A DNA stretch of 64,000 nucleotides from an uncultured Prevotella sp. (GCA_934256705.1 CAKQPF010000007.1:25906-89905), one strand, 5' to 3'. Counted from the first letter of the stretch, positions 53,611-62,464 are shown. Notes: generated by a model not told the origin, from the sequence alone. Translations and numbers: made by a program.

Positions 53611-55794
53611 TCAGTTGGCAAGTTCTGACAGGAACTTGATGCGCACCAGTCGCACTTCGTCCTCTTCGTATTCGCCTCCCAGTTCGTCCATCGCCACGGA
53701 AAGCTTGTCTGTCTCGCTCTCCCTGAAATAGGCATAGATATCATCCACGACGTCATCATCCATCACCTCATCGAGGAAATAGTTGATGTCGAGCTTCGTG
53801 CCGCTATAGACGATGCGCTCCACTTCCGTGAGGAAGTCCTCGAAATCCATGTTCATGGAGTCCGCGATATCATCGAGCGCCATCTTGCTGTCGATGCTCT
53901 GGATTATCTTTATCTTTCTGGAATTCTTGGCTACGGTACGTATCCGGAGGTCTTCCGGGCGCACTATCTCGTGCTCGGCACAGTGTTTCTTGATTACCTC
54001 GCAGAATTTCGCCCCATAGCGCATCGCCTTTCCGCGTCCTACTCCCGGAATGATGGTGTAGAGTTCCTCCAGCGTGGTAGGATACATTGTCGCCATCTGC
54101 TCCAGCGATGAGTCCTGGAACACCACATAAGGCGGCACATTATGTTGCTTTGCCACGTCCTTCCTCAGATTCTTGAGCACGGCAAACAGTTCCGGATCGA
54201 GCACAGCTCCAGTGCCTTCTGAAGAAGAATCATACTCTTCCTCATTGAATTCATTGTCCTCCGTCACATAGAAAGGTTCCGGATTCTTCAGCCATTTCTT
54301 TCCAGCGGCGGTAAGTTTCAGCGTGCCATAGTCCTCTATTTCCTTCTTCAGGAAGCCTTCTATGATGGCATATCTTATGACAGGACCCCATAGTTTGTCC
54401 TTTTTCTCTTTCAGTTCGTCGCCGCAGCCGAACTCTTCCAGCTGGTTGTGCTTGTGCGACACGATGTCATCCGTAGCACGTCCTTTGACGAAGTCGATGA
54501 CATACTGCGTGTGATAACCGCCTTTTATAGCCTTTACTGACGAGAGTACACACTCCAACTGCCCCGTAGCCTCTATCTTCACCTTTGGATGGAGACAGTT
54601 GTCACAGTTGCCGCAGTTGTCTTTCTCGTATGTCTCTCCGAAATAATTGAGGAGCAGTTTCCTTCTGCAGAGCGACGATTCCGCATAAGCCGCCGTCTCC
54701 TGAAGCAAATGACGACCGATATCCTGCTCTGCCACCTGCTTGTCAGCCATGAATTTCTCCAGCTTCTGCAGGTCCTTATGTGAATAGAATGCGATACATT
54801 TTCCCTCGCCGCCATCACGTCCGGCGCGACCAGTCTCCTGATAATAGCCCTCAAGACTCTTTGGTATGTCATAATGTATGACGAAGCGTACGTCTGGCTT
54901 GTCGATACCCATACCGAATGCTATCGTAGCTACGATGACGTCGATATTTTCCATCAGGAAATCATCCTGCGTCTTGCTTCTCACGACAGCGTCGAGACCG
55001 GCATGATAAGGCGCCGCCTTTATGTCGTTGGCAATGAGGATTGCCGCCAGTTCCTCCACCTTTTTCCTGGAAAGGCAATAGATGATGCCACTCTTTCCTG
55101 CCTCTCCCTTGATGAATTTCACTATCTGCTTGTCCACGGCATTGGTCTTCGGACGCACCTCATAGTAAAGGTTCGGGCGGTTGAACGAACTCTTGAACTC
55201 CGTGGCATCCACGATGCCGAGGCTCTTCTTGATGTCCATTCTCACCTTGTCGGTAGCCGTTGCGGTCAGGGCGATGATCGGTGCCTTGCCGATACCATCG
55301 ACGATAGGGCGTATCTTCCTGTATTCCGGACGGAAATCATGTCCCCATTCCGAAATACAGTGTGCTTCATCGACAGCATAGAATGAAATGTTGACACTCT
55401 GGAGGAATGACACATACTCATCCTTTGTCAAGGATTCCGGTGCCATATACAGCAGTTTGGTGACGCCTGACTTGACATCCGCCTTCACCTTGTCTATCGC
55501 AGCTTTGTTCATCGACGAGTTAAGGCAGTGCGCCACACCGTCATTTTCGCTCATGCCGTTGATCACATCCACCTGATTCTTCATCAGTGCGATAAGCGGT
55601 GAGATTACTATTGCTGTTCCATCCATGATGAGGGAAGGCAACTGATAGCACAGCGACTTGCCTCCACCCGTCGGCATGAGCACAAAAGTGTCATTGCCGT
55701 CGAGCAGATTGCGGATTATCTTTTCCTGATCGCCCTTAAACTTGTCAAAGCCGAAGTACTGCTTCAGTTTTCCTAAAAGGTCAACGTCTTTCAT
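53611..55794 (-). CDS. recQ: ATP-dependent DNA helicase RecQ
   Basis: 727 residues. Helicase core: FKGDQEKIIRNLLDGNDTFV, Walker A MPTGGGKSLCYQLPSL, motif II YAVDEAHCISEWGHDFRPEY, motif VI YYQETGRAGRDG. Then RecQ-Ct zinc cysteines (NYFGETYEKDNCGNCDNCLH), a winged-helix and an HRDC domain (PYVVFQDSSLEQMATMYPTT), and an acidic extra C-terminal region. It resolves branched DNA in repair of stalled forks. Spacing to clpX is 73 bp. Confidence 0.95.
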   Translation of the reverse strand: MKDVDLLGKLKQYFGFDKFKGDQEKIIRNLLDGNDTFVLMPTGGGKSLCYQLPSLIMDGTAIVISPLIALMKNQVDVINGMSENDGVAHCLNSSMNKAAIDKVKADVKSGVTKLLYMAPESLTKDEYVSFLQSVNISFYAVDEAHCISEWGHDFRPEYRKIRPIVDGIGKAPIIALTATATDKVRMDIKKSLGIVDATEFKSSFNRPNLYYEVRPKTNAVDKQIVKFIKGEAGKSGIIYCLSRKKVEELAAILIANDIKAAPYHAGLDAVVRSKTQDDFLMENIDVIVATIAFGMGIDKPDVRFVIHYDIPKSLEGYYQETGRAGRDGGEGKCIAFYSHKDLQKLEKFMADKQVAEQDIGRHLLQETAAYAESSLCRRKLLLNYFGETYEKDNCGNCDNCLHPKVKIEATGQLECVLSSVKAIKGGYHTQYVIDFVKGRATDDIVSHKHNQLEEFGCGDELKEKKDKLWGPVIRYAIIEGFLKKEIEDYGTLKLTAAGKKWLKNPEPFYVTEDNEFNEEEYDSSSEGTGAVLDPELFAVLKNLRKDVAKQHNVPPYVVFQDSSLEQMATMYPTTLEELYTIIPGVGRGKAMRYGAKFCEVIKKHCAEHEIVRPEDLRIRTVAKNSRKIKIIQSIDSKMALDDIADSMNMDFEDFLTEVERIVYSGTKLDINYFLDEVMDDDVVDDIYAYFRESETDKLSVAMDELGGEYEEDEVRLVRIKFLSELAN

Positions 55795-55867
55795 ATTATA
55801 TTAGTTGTCGATGTAAAGGTATCTCCACCTTTTCCTTACGTTTCTACAAGAGAGGATACTTTTAGTA

Positions 55868-57091
55868 TCAATAATGTTTCTCAAGCTGCTCCACAGCATA
55901 GTCTCTGGTGACTTCAAACTTCTTCATTCCCTTGCCAGGGCATTCATACATGGCATCCGTCATCACGCTTTCCACGATGGAACGGAGTCCGCGGGCGCCG
56001 AGCTTGTACTCCACCGCCTTATCCACGATATACTCCAATGCCTCCGTAGTGAAGGTGAGTTCGATATTGTCCATCTTGAAGAGCTTGATATACTGGCGCA
56101 CGATGGAATTCTTCGGCTCCACCAGTATTCTGCGAAGCGCCTCACGGTCGAGCGGATTGAGATAGGTAAGCACCGGCAGTCGGCCTATTATCTCCGGTAT
56201 GAGTCCGAACGACTTCAGGTCCTGCGGCTGCACATACTTCATCAGGTCCTTCTGGTCTATCTTGCGGACATTCTGCACTGAGTTATATCCCACGGTGTGG
56301 GTATTCATCCTCTGCGCTATCTTTCTCTCGATACCGTCGAATGCTCCACCGCAGATGAAGAGGATATTACGCGTATCCACATGGATATAATCCTGGTCCG
56401 GATGCTTTCTGCCTCCCTTTGGCGGCACATTGACCATCGTTCCCTCAAGGAGTTTCAGCAGACCTTGCTGCACGCCTTCACCGCTCACGTCACGCGTGAT
56501 GCTCGGATTGTCGCTCTTGCGGGCTATCTTGTCGATTTCATCGATGAAGACAATACCGCGCTGGGCAGCCTCAAGGTCATAGTCAGCCACCTGAAGCAGG
56601 CGAGAGAGTATGCTCTCCACGTCCTCTCCCACATAGCCGGCTTCGGTGAAGACCGTAGCATCCACTATTGTGAAAGGCACTTTCAGGAGTTTCGCTATGG
56701 TGCGGGCAAGCAATGTCTTACCCGTTCCGGTAGAGCCTACCATTATGATATTGCTCTTCTCTATCTCCACGCCGTCCTCGTCTCCCTGCTGCTGAAGGCG
56801 CTTGTAATGGTTATACACCGCCACGGAGAGATATTTCTTCGCCTCGTCCTGGCCGATGATATACTGGTCAAGATAATCCTTTATCTCTGAAGGCTTCGGC
56901 ACATCGGTAAGCTTGCCATACTTGGCATCCGCCTTTTTCTTGCCCTCAGCCATGGTCTGCGCCATCACTATCTCGTATGCCTGCTGCACGCAACTGTCAC
57001 AGATGAATCCGTTCATTCCGGTAATGAGGAAGTTCACCTCATTCTCCGTGCGTCCGCAGAAACTGCATTGTCTCGTTGTCTTCTTTGCCAC
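55868..57091 (-). CDS. clpX: ClpX ATPase, ClpP adaptor/unfoldase
   Basis: 407 residues. N-terminal four-cysteine zinc domain (CSFCGRTENEVNFLI, CDSCVQQAY), Walker A GSTGTGKTLLARTIAKLL (about 118-135), Walker B IVFIDEIDKIAR, RKHPDQDYIHVDTRNILFI box and the C-terminal sensor helices. It unfolds substrates and feeds them to ClpP. It is the second gene of a clpP-clpX pair with a 60-bp gap. Confidence 0.96.
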   Translation of the reverse strand: MAKKTTRQCSFCGRTENEVNFLITGMNGFICDSCVQQAYEIVMAQTMAEGKKKADAKYGKLTDVPKPSEIKDYLDQYIIGQDEAKKYLSVAVYNHYKRLQQQGDEDGVEIEKSNIIMVGSTGTGKTLLARTIAKLLKVPFTIVDATVFTEAGYVGEDVESILSRLLQVADYDLEAAQRGIVFIDEIDKIARKSDNPSITRDVSGEGVQQGLLKLLEGTMVNVPPKGGRKHPDQDYIHVDTRNILFICGGAFDGIERKIAQRMNTHTVGYNSVQNVRKIDQKDLMKYVQPQDLKSFGLIPEIIGRLPVLTYLNPLDREALRRILVEPKNSIVRQYIKLFKMDNIELTFTTEALEYIVDKAVEYKLGARGLRSIVESVMTDAMYECPGKGMKKFEVTRDYAVEQLEKHY

Positions 57092-57151
57092 CTTATTATA
57101 TATATAGGGATTCTTGTTTCTTATCTTTTCTTCTGCAAATGTCTCTCCCTC

Positions 57152-57823
57152 TTACTTCTTCACCAATACGGCGTCTATCATGCCATATTCCTTCGCCTCT
57201 TCCGCTGTCATCCAGTAGTTGCGGTCTGAGTCTGCCCACACCTTTTCGTATGGTGTATGCGAATGATTGGAGATAATGGTGTAGAGTTCCTTCTTGAATT
57301 TCTGTATCTCCTTTGCCTCAATCTCGATGTCACTTGCCTGACCCTGAACGCCTCCGAGCGGCTGATGGATCATCACACGGCTGTGAGGAAGAGCAGAACG
57401 CTTTCCTTCCTGACCTGCCACAAGGAGCACTGCGCCCATGGAAGCCGCCATACCGGTGCAGATCGTTGCCACATCACTGGAGATAAACTGCATGGTGTCA
57501 TAGATACCCAAGCCTGCTGTCACGCTGCCACCAGGGGAATTGATGTAGATTGAGATATCCTTGCCTGGGTCGGTAGAGTCAAGATAGAGGAGCTGGGCCT
57601 GGATAGTATTGGCTGTATAGTCATTTATTTCCGTTCCGAGGAAGATGATTCGGTCCATCATAAGGCGCGAGAACACGTCCATCTGCGTCACATTCAACTG
57701 ACGCTCTTCCAGAATATAAGGATTAAGATACTGCGCCTGCGCATTCATCACATCATCGAGGGCCATTCCGTTCATGCGGAGATGTCCGGTAGCATATTTT
57801 CTAAAATCGCTGGTAATATTCAT
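57152..57823 (-). CDS. clpP: ClpP protease proteolytic subunit
   Basis: 223 residues, serine protease. The catalytic serine is in TGMAASMGAVLLVAG, the histidine in LPHSRVMIHQPLGG and the aspartate in the following helix/loop region. The N-terminus is slightly longer than usual (propeptide). A minus-strand TAATTTTG (57888-57895) lies 65 bp upstream as likely -7 box. The expected trigger-factor gene is not adjacent. Confidence 0.95.
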   Translation of the reverse strand: MNITSDFRKYATGHLRMNGMALDDVMNAQAQYLNPYILEERQLNVTQMDVFSRLMMDRIIFLGTEINDYTANTIQAQLLYLDSTDPGKDISIYINSPGGSVTAGLGIYDTMQFISSDVATICTGMAASMGAVLLVAGQEGKRSALPHSRVMIHQPLGGVQGQASDIEIEAKEIQKFKKELYTIISNHSHTPYEKVWADSDRNYWMTAEEAKEYGMIDAVLVKK

Positions 57824-57887
57824 ATTATGATATTATTTTTATATTATTTCAAACGGCACGCTTAAGCCCAAAACAGCTTAATCAATA

Positions 57888-57895
57888 CAAAATTA
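57888..57895 (-). promoter_or_regulatory. Bacteroidetes -7 box for clpP
   Basis: TAATTTTG on the minus strand, 65 bp upstream of the clpP start. Confidence 0.5.
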
Positions 57896-58007
57896 CGAAA
57901 AATTATCATTTTCTACAAGAAATATCTGTTAAAAAATAAAAACAGCCCACCCTCCCCAGCCGCCAAAACCGCCCTTCCTCCACACAAGCCAACCGCAAGC
58001 ACCCCCA

Positions 58008-58078
58008 AAGGTCAACCGCCCCTAGTCAACCGTTTCAAAGGTCAACCGTCCTTGGTTGACCGCACATGGTTGACCGCC
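58008..58078. repeat. Cluster of GGTCAACCG / CGGTTGACC motifs
   Basis: GTCAACCG at 58011, 58025 and 58041 and the inverted GGTTGACC at 58054 and 58068 lie within 70 bp. GGTCAACC...GGTTGACC can pair as hairpin. It lies about 190-250 bp upstream of clpP, between clpP and the tRNA genes; it may be a protein-binding cluster or a repeat family. Confidence 0.55.
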
Positions 58079-58203
58079 ACAAAGCCCCCACCCCGTCCGC
58101 CCAGTCTTCCCACCCCAGCCCAAAAGCAAAAAAATGTCCCATTTTCCCGGCACCAGCGAACCAAAACAGTCCACCACCACATCTCATTGATTATCACCCA
58201 CTT

Positions 58204-58310
58204 GCAATAGCATAGCTTTTACCGCCTAATAGCATAGCTTTTACCGCCCAATAACATAGCTATCACCCTCCAATAACTATGCTTTCACGCCCCAATAACT
58301 AAGCTATCGC
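58204..58310 (+). repeat. 22-bp-period AGCATAG repeat, locus 3
   Basis: Units at 58210 (GCATAG), 58232 (GCATAG), 58254 (ACATAG), 58276 (ACTATGC) and 58298 (ACTAAGC) are exactly 22 bp apart. The unit is more varied than at locus 1. The last, ACTAAGCTATCGC, is the inverse of the first unit at locus 2 (GCGATAGCTTAGT at about 21007-21019). Confidence 0.85.
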
Positions 58311-58496
58311 AAAACGACACCTAAGACCCCACCTTTTTGTTCTATTTTTCCGTCCTCTCAACGCCACCAAAAGCACACCCAAGATTCCCGATACCCTCCA
58401 TCCGACCCCCAAAGTATCTCTCGCGCACGTACATTATATATATGCACCGTAGAGTCCCTTTATACGGTCCCCAAAATAAGCCCTCCCACCACCAAG

Positions 58497-58524
58497 CCAC
58501 TGTGCCAGCCGCGTTACCGGCTGG
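58497..58524 (+). repeat. CCACTGTG-hairpin family (stem type CCAGCCG)
   Basis: Head CCACTGTG, stem CCAGCCG (58505-58511), loop CGTTAC, return stem CGGCTGG (58518-58524). The surrounding 57.9-58.8 kb region has no gene: apparent ORFs are C-rich and run through these repeats. Confidence 0.88.
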
Positions 58525-58604
58525 TTCCGTCCCTATCGCCCTGCCCTTCATCCAGCCACTTGCGCTCCCACGCTCCCCTTCCCCCCTCACCCAAACAGAA
58601 AAAG

Positions 58605-58632
58605 CCACTGTGCCAGCCGCGTTACCGGCTGG
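58605..58632 (+). repeat. CCACTGTG-hairpin family (stem type CCAGCCG), second tandem copy
   Basis: Stem CCAGCCG (58613-58619), loop CGTTAC, return stem CGGCTGG (58626-58632), 108 bp downstream of an identical copy. Confidence 0.88.
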
Positions 58633-58767
58633 TTTCGCCCCTATCACCCTGCCGTCATCATCAATCACCCGAGCACCCCCGAAATCACCAAAAACCACCC
58701 CAAAAACAAGGAAAATCACAAAAAATCACCCCAAAATGCAAGTTTTTGAAAAAAAACAGCGAAAAAA

Positions 58768-58799
58768 TTTGGAGGATTCAAAAAAAGTCCGTACCTTTG
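58768..58799 (+). promoter_or_regulatory. Promoter of the tRNA-Val pair
   Basis: TTTG (58768-58771), 20 bp, TACCTTTG (58792-58799), a textbook Bacteroidetes promoter, 28 bp before the first tRNA. Confidence 0.75.
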
Positions 58800-58827
58800 C
58801 ATCGCTTTTGAGAAATACTTCTCTTTC

Positions 58828-58902
58828 GGGCGTTTAGCTCAGCTGGTTTAGAGCATCTGCCTTACAAGCAGAGGGTCGGCGGTTCGAATCCGTCAACGCC
58901 CA
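58828..58902 (+). tRNA. tRNA-Val (anticodon UAC), copy 1
   Basis: 75-nt cloverleaf: acceptor GGGCGTT/AACGCCC, D-arm GCTC...GAGC, anticodon arm TCTGC-CTTACAA-GCAGA with anticodon TAC, variable GGGTC, T-arm GGCGG-TTCGAAT-CCGTC. The encoded CCA follows the discriminator A. Confidence 0.97.
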
Positions 58903-58950
58903 CCAAACTCTTCATCAAGCCTTGGTCCGATTCCAAGATACATAACAATC

Positions 58951-59025
58951 GGGCGTTTAGCTCAGCTGGTTTAGAGCATCTGCCTTACAAGCAGAGGGTC
59001 GGCGGTTCGAATCCGTCAACGCCCA
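58951..59025 (+). tRNA. tRNA-Val (anticodon UAC), copy 2
   Basis: Identical in sequence to copy 1 over 75 nt. After the discriminator A the sequence is CCT, so the CCA end is not fully encoded. Transcribed with copy 1. Confidence 0.97.
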
Positions 59026-59043
59026 CCTCTCTCTCTCACACTG

Positions 59044-59084
59044 ATTCCGTCGATAAGCATTTGCTTAGAGGCGGAATTTTTTTA
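59044..59084 (+). terminator. Rho-independent terminator after the tRNA genes
   Basis: ATTCCGTC and GGCGGAAT pair (with wobble) around TAAGCATTTGCTTA, followed by a T-run of seven. It ends the tRNA transcript. Confidence 0.8.
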
Positions 59085-59106
59085 TGTTAAAAAATAGACA
59101 CTTTCC

Positions 59107-59137
59107 TTGGTAAGTAGAAATAATTTCATTACCTTTG
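59107..59137 (+). promoter_or_regulatory. Promoter of purB
   Basis: TTGG (59107-59110), 19 bp, TACCTTTG (59130-59137). The leader to the ATG at 59358 is about 210 nt and holds no evident ORF or riboswitch fold. Confidence 0.7.
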
Positions 59138-59357
59138 CACACAATTAAGCGAGAAAATAGTTAAAGACAGCAACATAACTGTCGGAAGCAACAACATCAC
59201 ACAATAAATTCTCTTGATACAGCATACAGCATTCCAGAAATGACATCATGACAGGAGGGAAACAACATCGCCCATCCATAATTGATACCAGTAGCTTGCA
59301 GGATTAGAATATATCATAGAAAAAATACCAAAACAGAATATAACAAACCATAGGAAA

Positions 59358-60725
59358 ATGAATCTTGACATTTTGACAGCCATCTCACCAGTCGATGGCA
59401 GATACAGAGGAAAGACGGAAAGTCTTGCCGAGTATTTCTCCGAGTTTGCACTCATCAGATACAGAGTGCGCGTAGAGATCGAGTATTTCATCGCCCTCTG
59501 CGAACTACCACTTCCACAACTTAAGGACTTCGACAATGCCCTTTTCCCACAGCTCCGCGGAATATATCAGAATTTCACAGAGGTGGACGCACAGCGCGTG
59601 AAGGACATAGAGAAAGTGACAAACCATGATGTCAAGGCTGTTGAGTACTTCATCAAGGAAAAACTTGACGAAATGGAGAAAAACGGTCTCGGCGAAGGAT
59701 ATTTCGAGCAGAGCCGCGAATTCATACATTTCGGACTCACTTCACAGGATATCAACAACACAAGCGTGCCCCTCTCTGTCAAGGAAGCACTCAATGAAGT
59801 ATTCATTCCACAGGTGGAAGAACTCATCGCACAGCTCCAGCAGTATGCAGAAGAGTGGAAGGACGTTCCTATGCTCGCAAAGACTCATGGTCAGCCAGCC
59901 TCCCCTACACGCCTCGGAAAGGAAGTCATGGTCTTCGTATATCGTCTCAACGAGCAGCTCAACCTGCTCAAGGCATGCAAGCATACAGCAAAGTTCGGTG
60001 GCGCTACAGGCAACTATAACGCACACCATGTGGCATACCCAGAGTATGACTGGCGTGCTTTCGGAAACAAATTCGTAAGCGAAAAACTCGGACTGGAGCG
60101 TGAACAGTTCACCACACAGATCTCCAATTACGACCATCTGAGCTCCATCTTCGACGCTATCCGCCGCATCAACACCATCATCATCGACCTCGACCGTGAC
60201 TTCTGGATGTATATCTCCATGGAATACTTCAAGCAGAAGATCAAGGCAGGCGAAGTAGGCTCAAGCGCAATGCCTCATAAGGTCAACCCTATCGACTATG
60301 AAAACTCTGAAGGCAACCTCGGCATAGCAAACGCCATACTCCAGTTCCTAAGCCAGAAACTCCCTATCAGCCGTCTCCAGCGAGACCTTACCGACTCCAC
60401 CGTGCTCCGCAACATCGGTGTGCCTCTCGGTCATTCCGTCATTGCCATACAGAGCACTCTCAAGGGACTCCGCAAGCTCATCCTCAATGAAGAGGCTCTC
60501 CAGCGTGACCTCGACAACACTTGGGCTGTCGTGGCTGAAGCTATCCAGACCATACTGCGCCGTGAAGCTTATCCACACCCTTACGAGGCACTCAAGGCTC
60601 TCACACGCACCAACAAGCACATGGACGAGAACACTATCCATGAGTTTATACAGACGCTGGACGTCAGCGACGCTGTAAAGGCTGAATTGATGAATATCAC
60701 TCCAGGAAACTACACAGGCATTTGA
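59358..60725 (+). CDS. purB: Adenylosuccinate lyase
   Basis: 455 residues, cytosolic; splits adenylosuccinate and SAICAR with release of fumarate in purine synthesis. It starts LTAISPVDGRYRGKTESLAE, has the catalytic histidine region TKTHGQPASPTR-like (AKTHGQPASPTRLGKEVMVF) and the flexible signature loop GSSAMPHKVNPIDYENSEGN with the catalytic serine. Length is normal. It is followed by the pseudouridine synthase and asnS on the same strand, an order I recognise from Bacteroidales. Confidence 0.97.
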   Translation: MNLDILTAISPVDGRYRGKTESLAEYFSEFALIRYRVRVEIEYFIALCELPLPQLKDFDNALFPQLRGIYQNFTEVDAQRVKDIEKVTNHDVKAVEYFIKEKLDEMEKNGLGEGYFEQSREFIHFGLTSQDINNTSVPLSVKEALNEVFIPQVEELIAQLQQYAEEWKDVPMLAKTHGQPASPTRLGKEVMVFVYRLNEQLNLLKACKHTAKFGGATGNYNAHHVAYPEYDWRAFGNKFVSEKLGLEREQFTTQISNYDHLSSIFDAIRRINTIIIDLDRDFWMYISMEYFKQKIKAGEVGSSAMPHKVNPIDYENSEGNLGIANAILQFLSQKLPISRLQRDLTDSTVLRNIGVPLGHSVIAIQSTLKGLRKLILNEEALQRDLDNTWAVVAEAIQTILRREAYPHPYEALKALTRTNKHMDENTIHEFIQTLDVSDAVKAELMNITPGNYTGI

Positions 60726-60849
60726 TCTGTTTCAGATAAACGAATATCCCATGGATAAGGCATCGCCTTTCCATCGGATAATTCAACAGAGAACATTTTA
60801 TCCAGATTTAATTTTAAAAGATTATTTTTCAAAAGTAAAGTTAAAGTAA

Positions 60850-62361
60850 ATGGAAACACAAAACGAAAACATTGAAAAGGCTCAGAATACCAATTCTGGC
60901 GAGACAACCCGTGAGGGCAATTATCAGGAAGGTGGTTACACTCCACGTCCACGTCAGCGTGTGCGCATCGGACAGCGTGCGGCATATTCTTCTGACCACG
61001 GTCCACGTCAGGGCTACCGCCCACAGCGCAGCAATGACGACAATGAGTTCCGTCCTGAAGGATTCGGCGCAAACCTCATGAACAATCGTCCACAGCGCGA
61101 AGATAGAGGGGGATACCAGCCACGTGAAGGCTATCAGCAGCGTGAGGGTTACCAGCAGCGAGGCGGATATGGCCAGCAGCGCGGTGGATACCAGCAGCGT
61201 CAGGGCGGCTATCGTCCACGTTATCAGAATGATGGTGAATACCAGCAGGGGGGCTATCAGCGTAATCAATATCGTCCACAATATAATAACAACAACGAAG
61301 GTGAAGGCTCTGAAGAGCAGATGAACAACGGTTACCAGCCACGTCAGGGCGGATATCAGCAGCGCGGTGGTTACCAGCAGCGTGGCGGATATCAGCAGCG
61401 TGGCGGATATCAGCAGCGTGGTGGCGGCTATCAGCAGCGCGGTGGTGGCTATCAGCAGCGTGGCGGTTACGGTCAGCAGCGTGGCGGTTACGGTCAGCAG
61501 CGTGGCGGTTACGGTCAGCAGCGTGGCGGATATGGTCAGGGTGGCTACAATCAGCGCCGTCAGCATTCTGCAGATTACGATCCAAATGCCAAGTACTCAA
61601 TGAAGAAACGCATCGAGTATGCTGAGAACAACATCGACCCTACACAGCCACTTCGTCTCAATAAGTTCCTTGCAAACGCCGGCGTATGCTCACGTCGAGA
61701 GGCTGATGACTTCATCGAAGCAGGCGTAGTGACTGTCAACGGACAGGTAGTGACCGAACTCGGCACCAAGATTCTCCGCACCGATGAGGTTCGTTTCCAC
61801 GACCAGCCTGTCACTCTGGAGAAGAAGGTTTACGTTCTCCTCAACAAGCCAAAGGACTACGTCACCACTACTGACGATCCTCAGCAGCGCAAGGTGGTAA
61901 TGGACCTCGTAAAGGACGCTTGCCCAGAGCGCATCTACCCTGTAGGACGTCTCGACCGCAACACTACCGGCGTGCTCCTCCTCACCAATGATGGCGACCT
62001 CGCAAGTAAGCTTACTCACCCTAAGTTCCTGAAGAAGAAGGTTTACCATGTATATCTCGACAAGAACGTAACAGCTTACGATATGCAGCAAATCGCTGAC
62101 GGCATCACCCTCGACGATGGTGAAATCAAGGCTGACGCTATCGAATACGCTTCTCCTACCGACAAGAAGCAGGTAGGCATCGAGATCCATTCCGGCAAGA
62201 ACCGTATCGTGCGCCGTATCTTCGAAAGCCTCGGCTATCACGTTACCAAGCTTGACCGTGTCCAGTTTGCTGGTCTTACCAAGAAGAATCTGCGTCGTGG
62301 CGACTGGCGCTTCCTCACTGAGAAGGAAGTGGATATGCTCCGCATGGGCGCTTTCGAGTAA
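60850..62361 (+). CDS. RluB/RsuA-type rRNA pseudouridine synthase with RGG/Q-rich N-terminus
   Basis: 503 residues. The first about 245 residues are low-complexity: basic PRPRQRVRIG, then more than ten repeats of the kind GGYQQR and GGYGQQR. The rest is a complete RsuA/RluB enzyme: S4 domain LRLNKFLANAGVCSRREADD, then catalytic GRLDRNTTGVLLLTNDGDL with the essential aspartate. It should isomerise a uridine in 23S (or 16S) rRNA. The RGG-like tail may bind RNA or condense; such tails exist on related Bacteroidetes proteins but this one is long. The repeats vary by unit number, so length variation between strains is likely. Confidence 0.9.
   Translation: METQNENIEKAQNTNSGETTREGNYQEGGYTPRPRQRVRIGQRAAYSSDHGPRQGYRPQRSNDDNEFRPEGFGANLMNNRPQREDRGGYQPREGYQQREGYQQRGGYGQQRGGYQQRQGGYRPRYQNDGEYQQGGYQRNQYRPQYNNNNEGEGSEEQMNNGYQPRQGGYQQRGGYQQRGGYQQRGGYQQRGGGYQQRGGGYQQRGGYGQQRGGYGQQRGGYGQQRGGYGQGGYNQRRQHSADYDPNAKYSMKKRIEYAENNIDPTQPLRLNKFLANAGVCSRREADDFIEAGVVTVNGQVVTELGTKILRTDEVRFHDQPVTLEKKVYVLLNKPKDYVTTTDDPQQRKVVMDLVKDACPERIYPVGRLDRNTTGVLLLTNDGDLASKLTHPKFLKKKVYHVYLDKNVTAYDMQQIADGITLDDGEIKADAIEYASPTDKKQVGIEIHSGKNRIVRRIFESLGYHVTKLDRVQFAGLTKKNLRRGDWRFLTEKEVDMLRMGAFE
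61094..61556 (+). repeat. Coding tandem repeats for GGYQQR / GGYGQQR
   Basis: Units of 18-21 bp such as GGCGGATATCAGCAGCGT and GGCGGTTACGGTCAGCAGC recur nearly identically, most densely from 61347 to 61545. The near-identical DNA favours recent expansion by slippage. Confidence 0.85.
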
Positions 62362-62410
62362 AAGGAACATCCATATCAGGCGCATCATAGCCCGACATAA
62401 CAGCAACAAG

Positions 62411-62438
62411 CCACTGTGTCGGGCGCGTTACCGCCCGA
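62411..62438 (+). repeat. CCACTGTG-hairpin family (stem type TCGGGCG)
   Basis: Head CCACTGTG, stem TCGGGCG (62419-62425), loop CGTTAC, return stem CGCCCGA (62432-62438). It lies between the pseudouridine synthase and asnS; GGCGCATCATAGC sits just upstream, as at 24176. Confidence 0.88.
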
Positions 62439-62464
62439 TATAACAAAAAAAACAAAACCAAACA

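Noticed and set aside
58337..58837. A 166-codon plus-strand ORF and an overlapping minus-strand ORF near the tRNA genes
   Set aside because: They are proline/lysine-rich low-complexity readings through hairpin repeats (each gives ATVPAALPAG) and extend into the tRNA; no start signal or domain.
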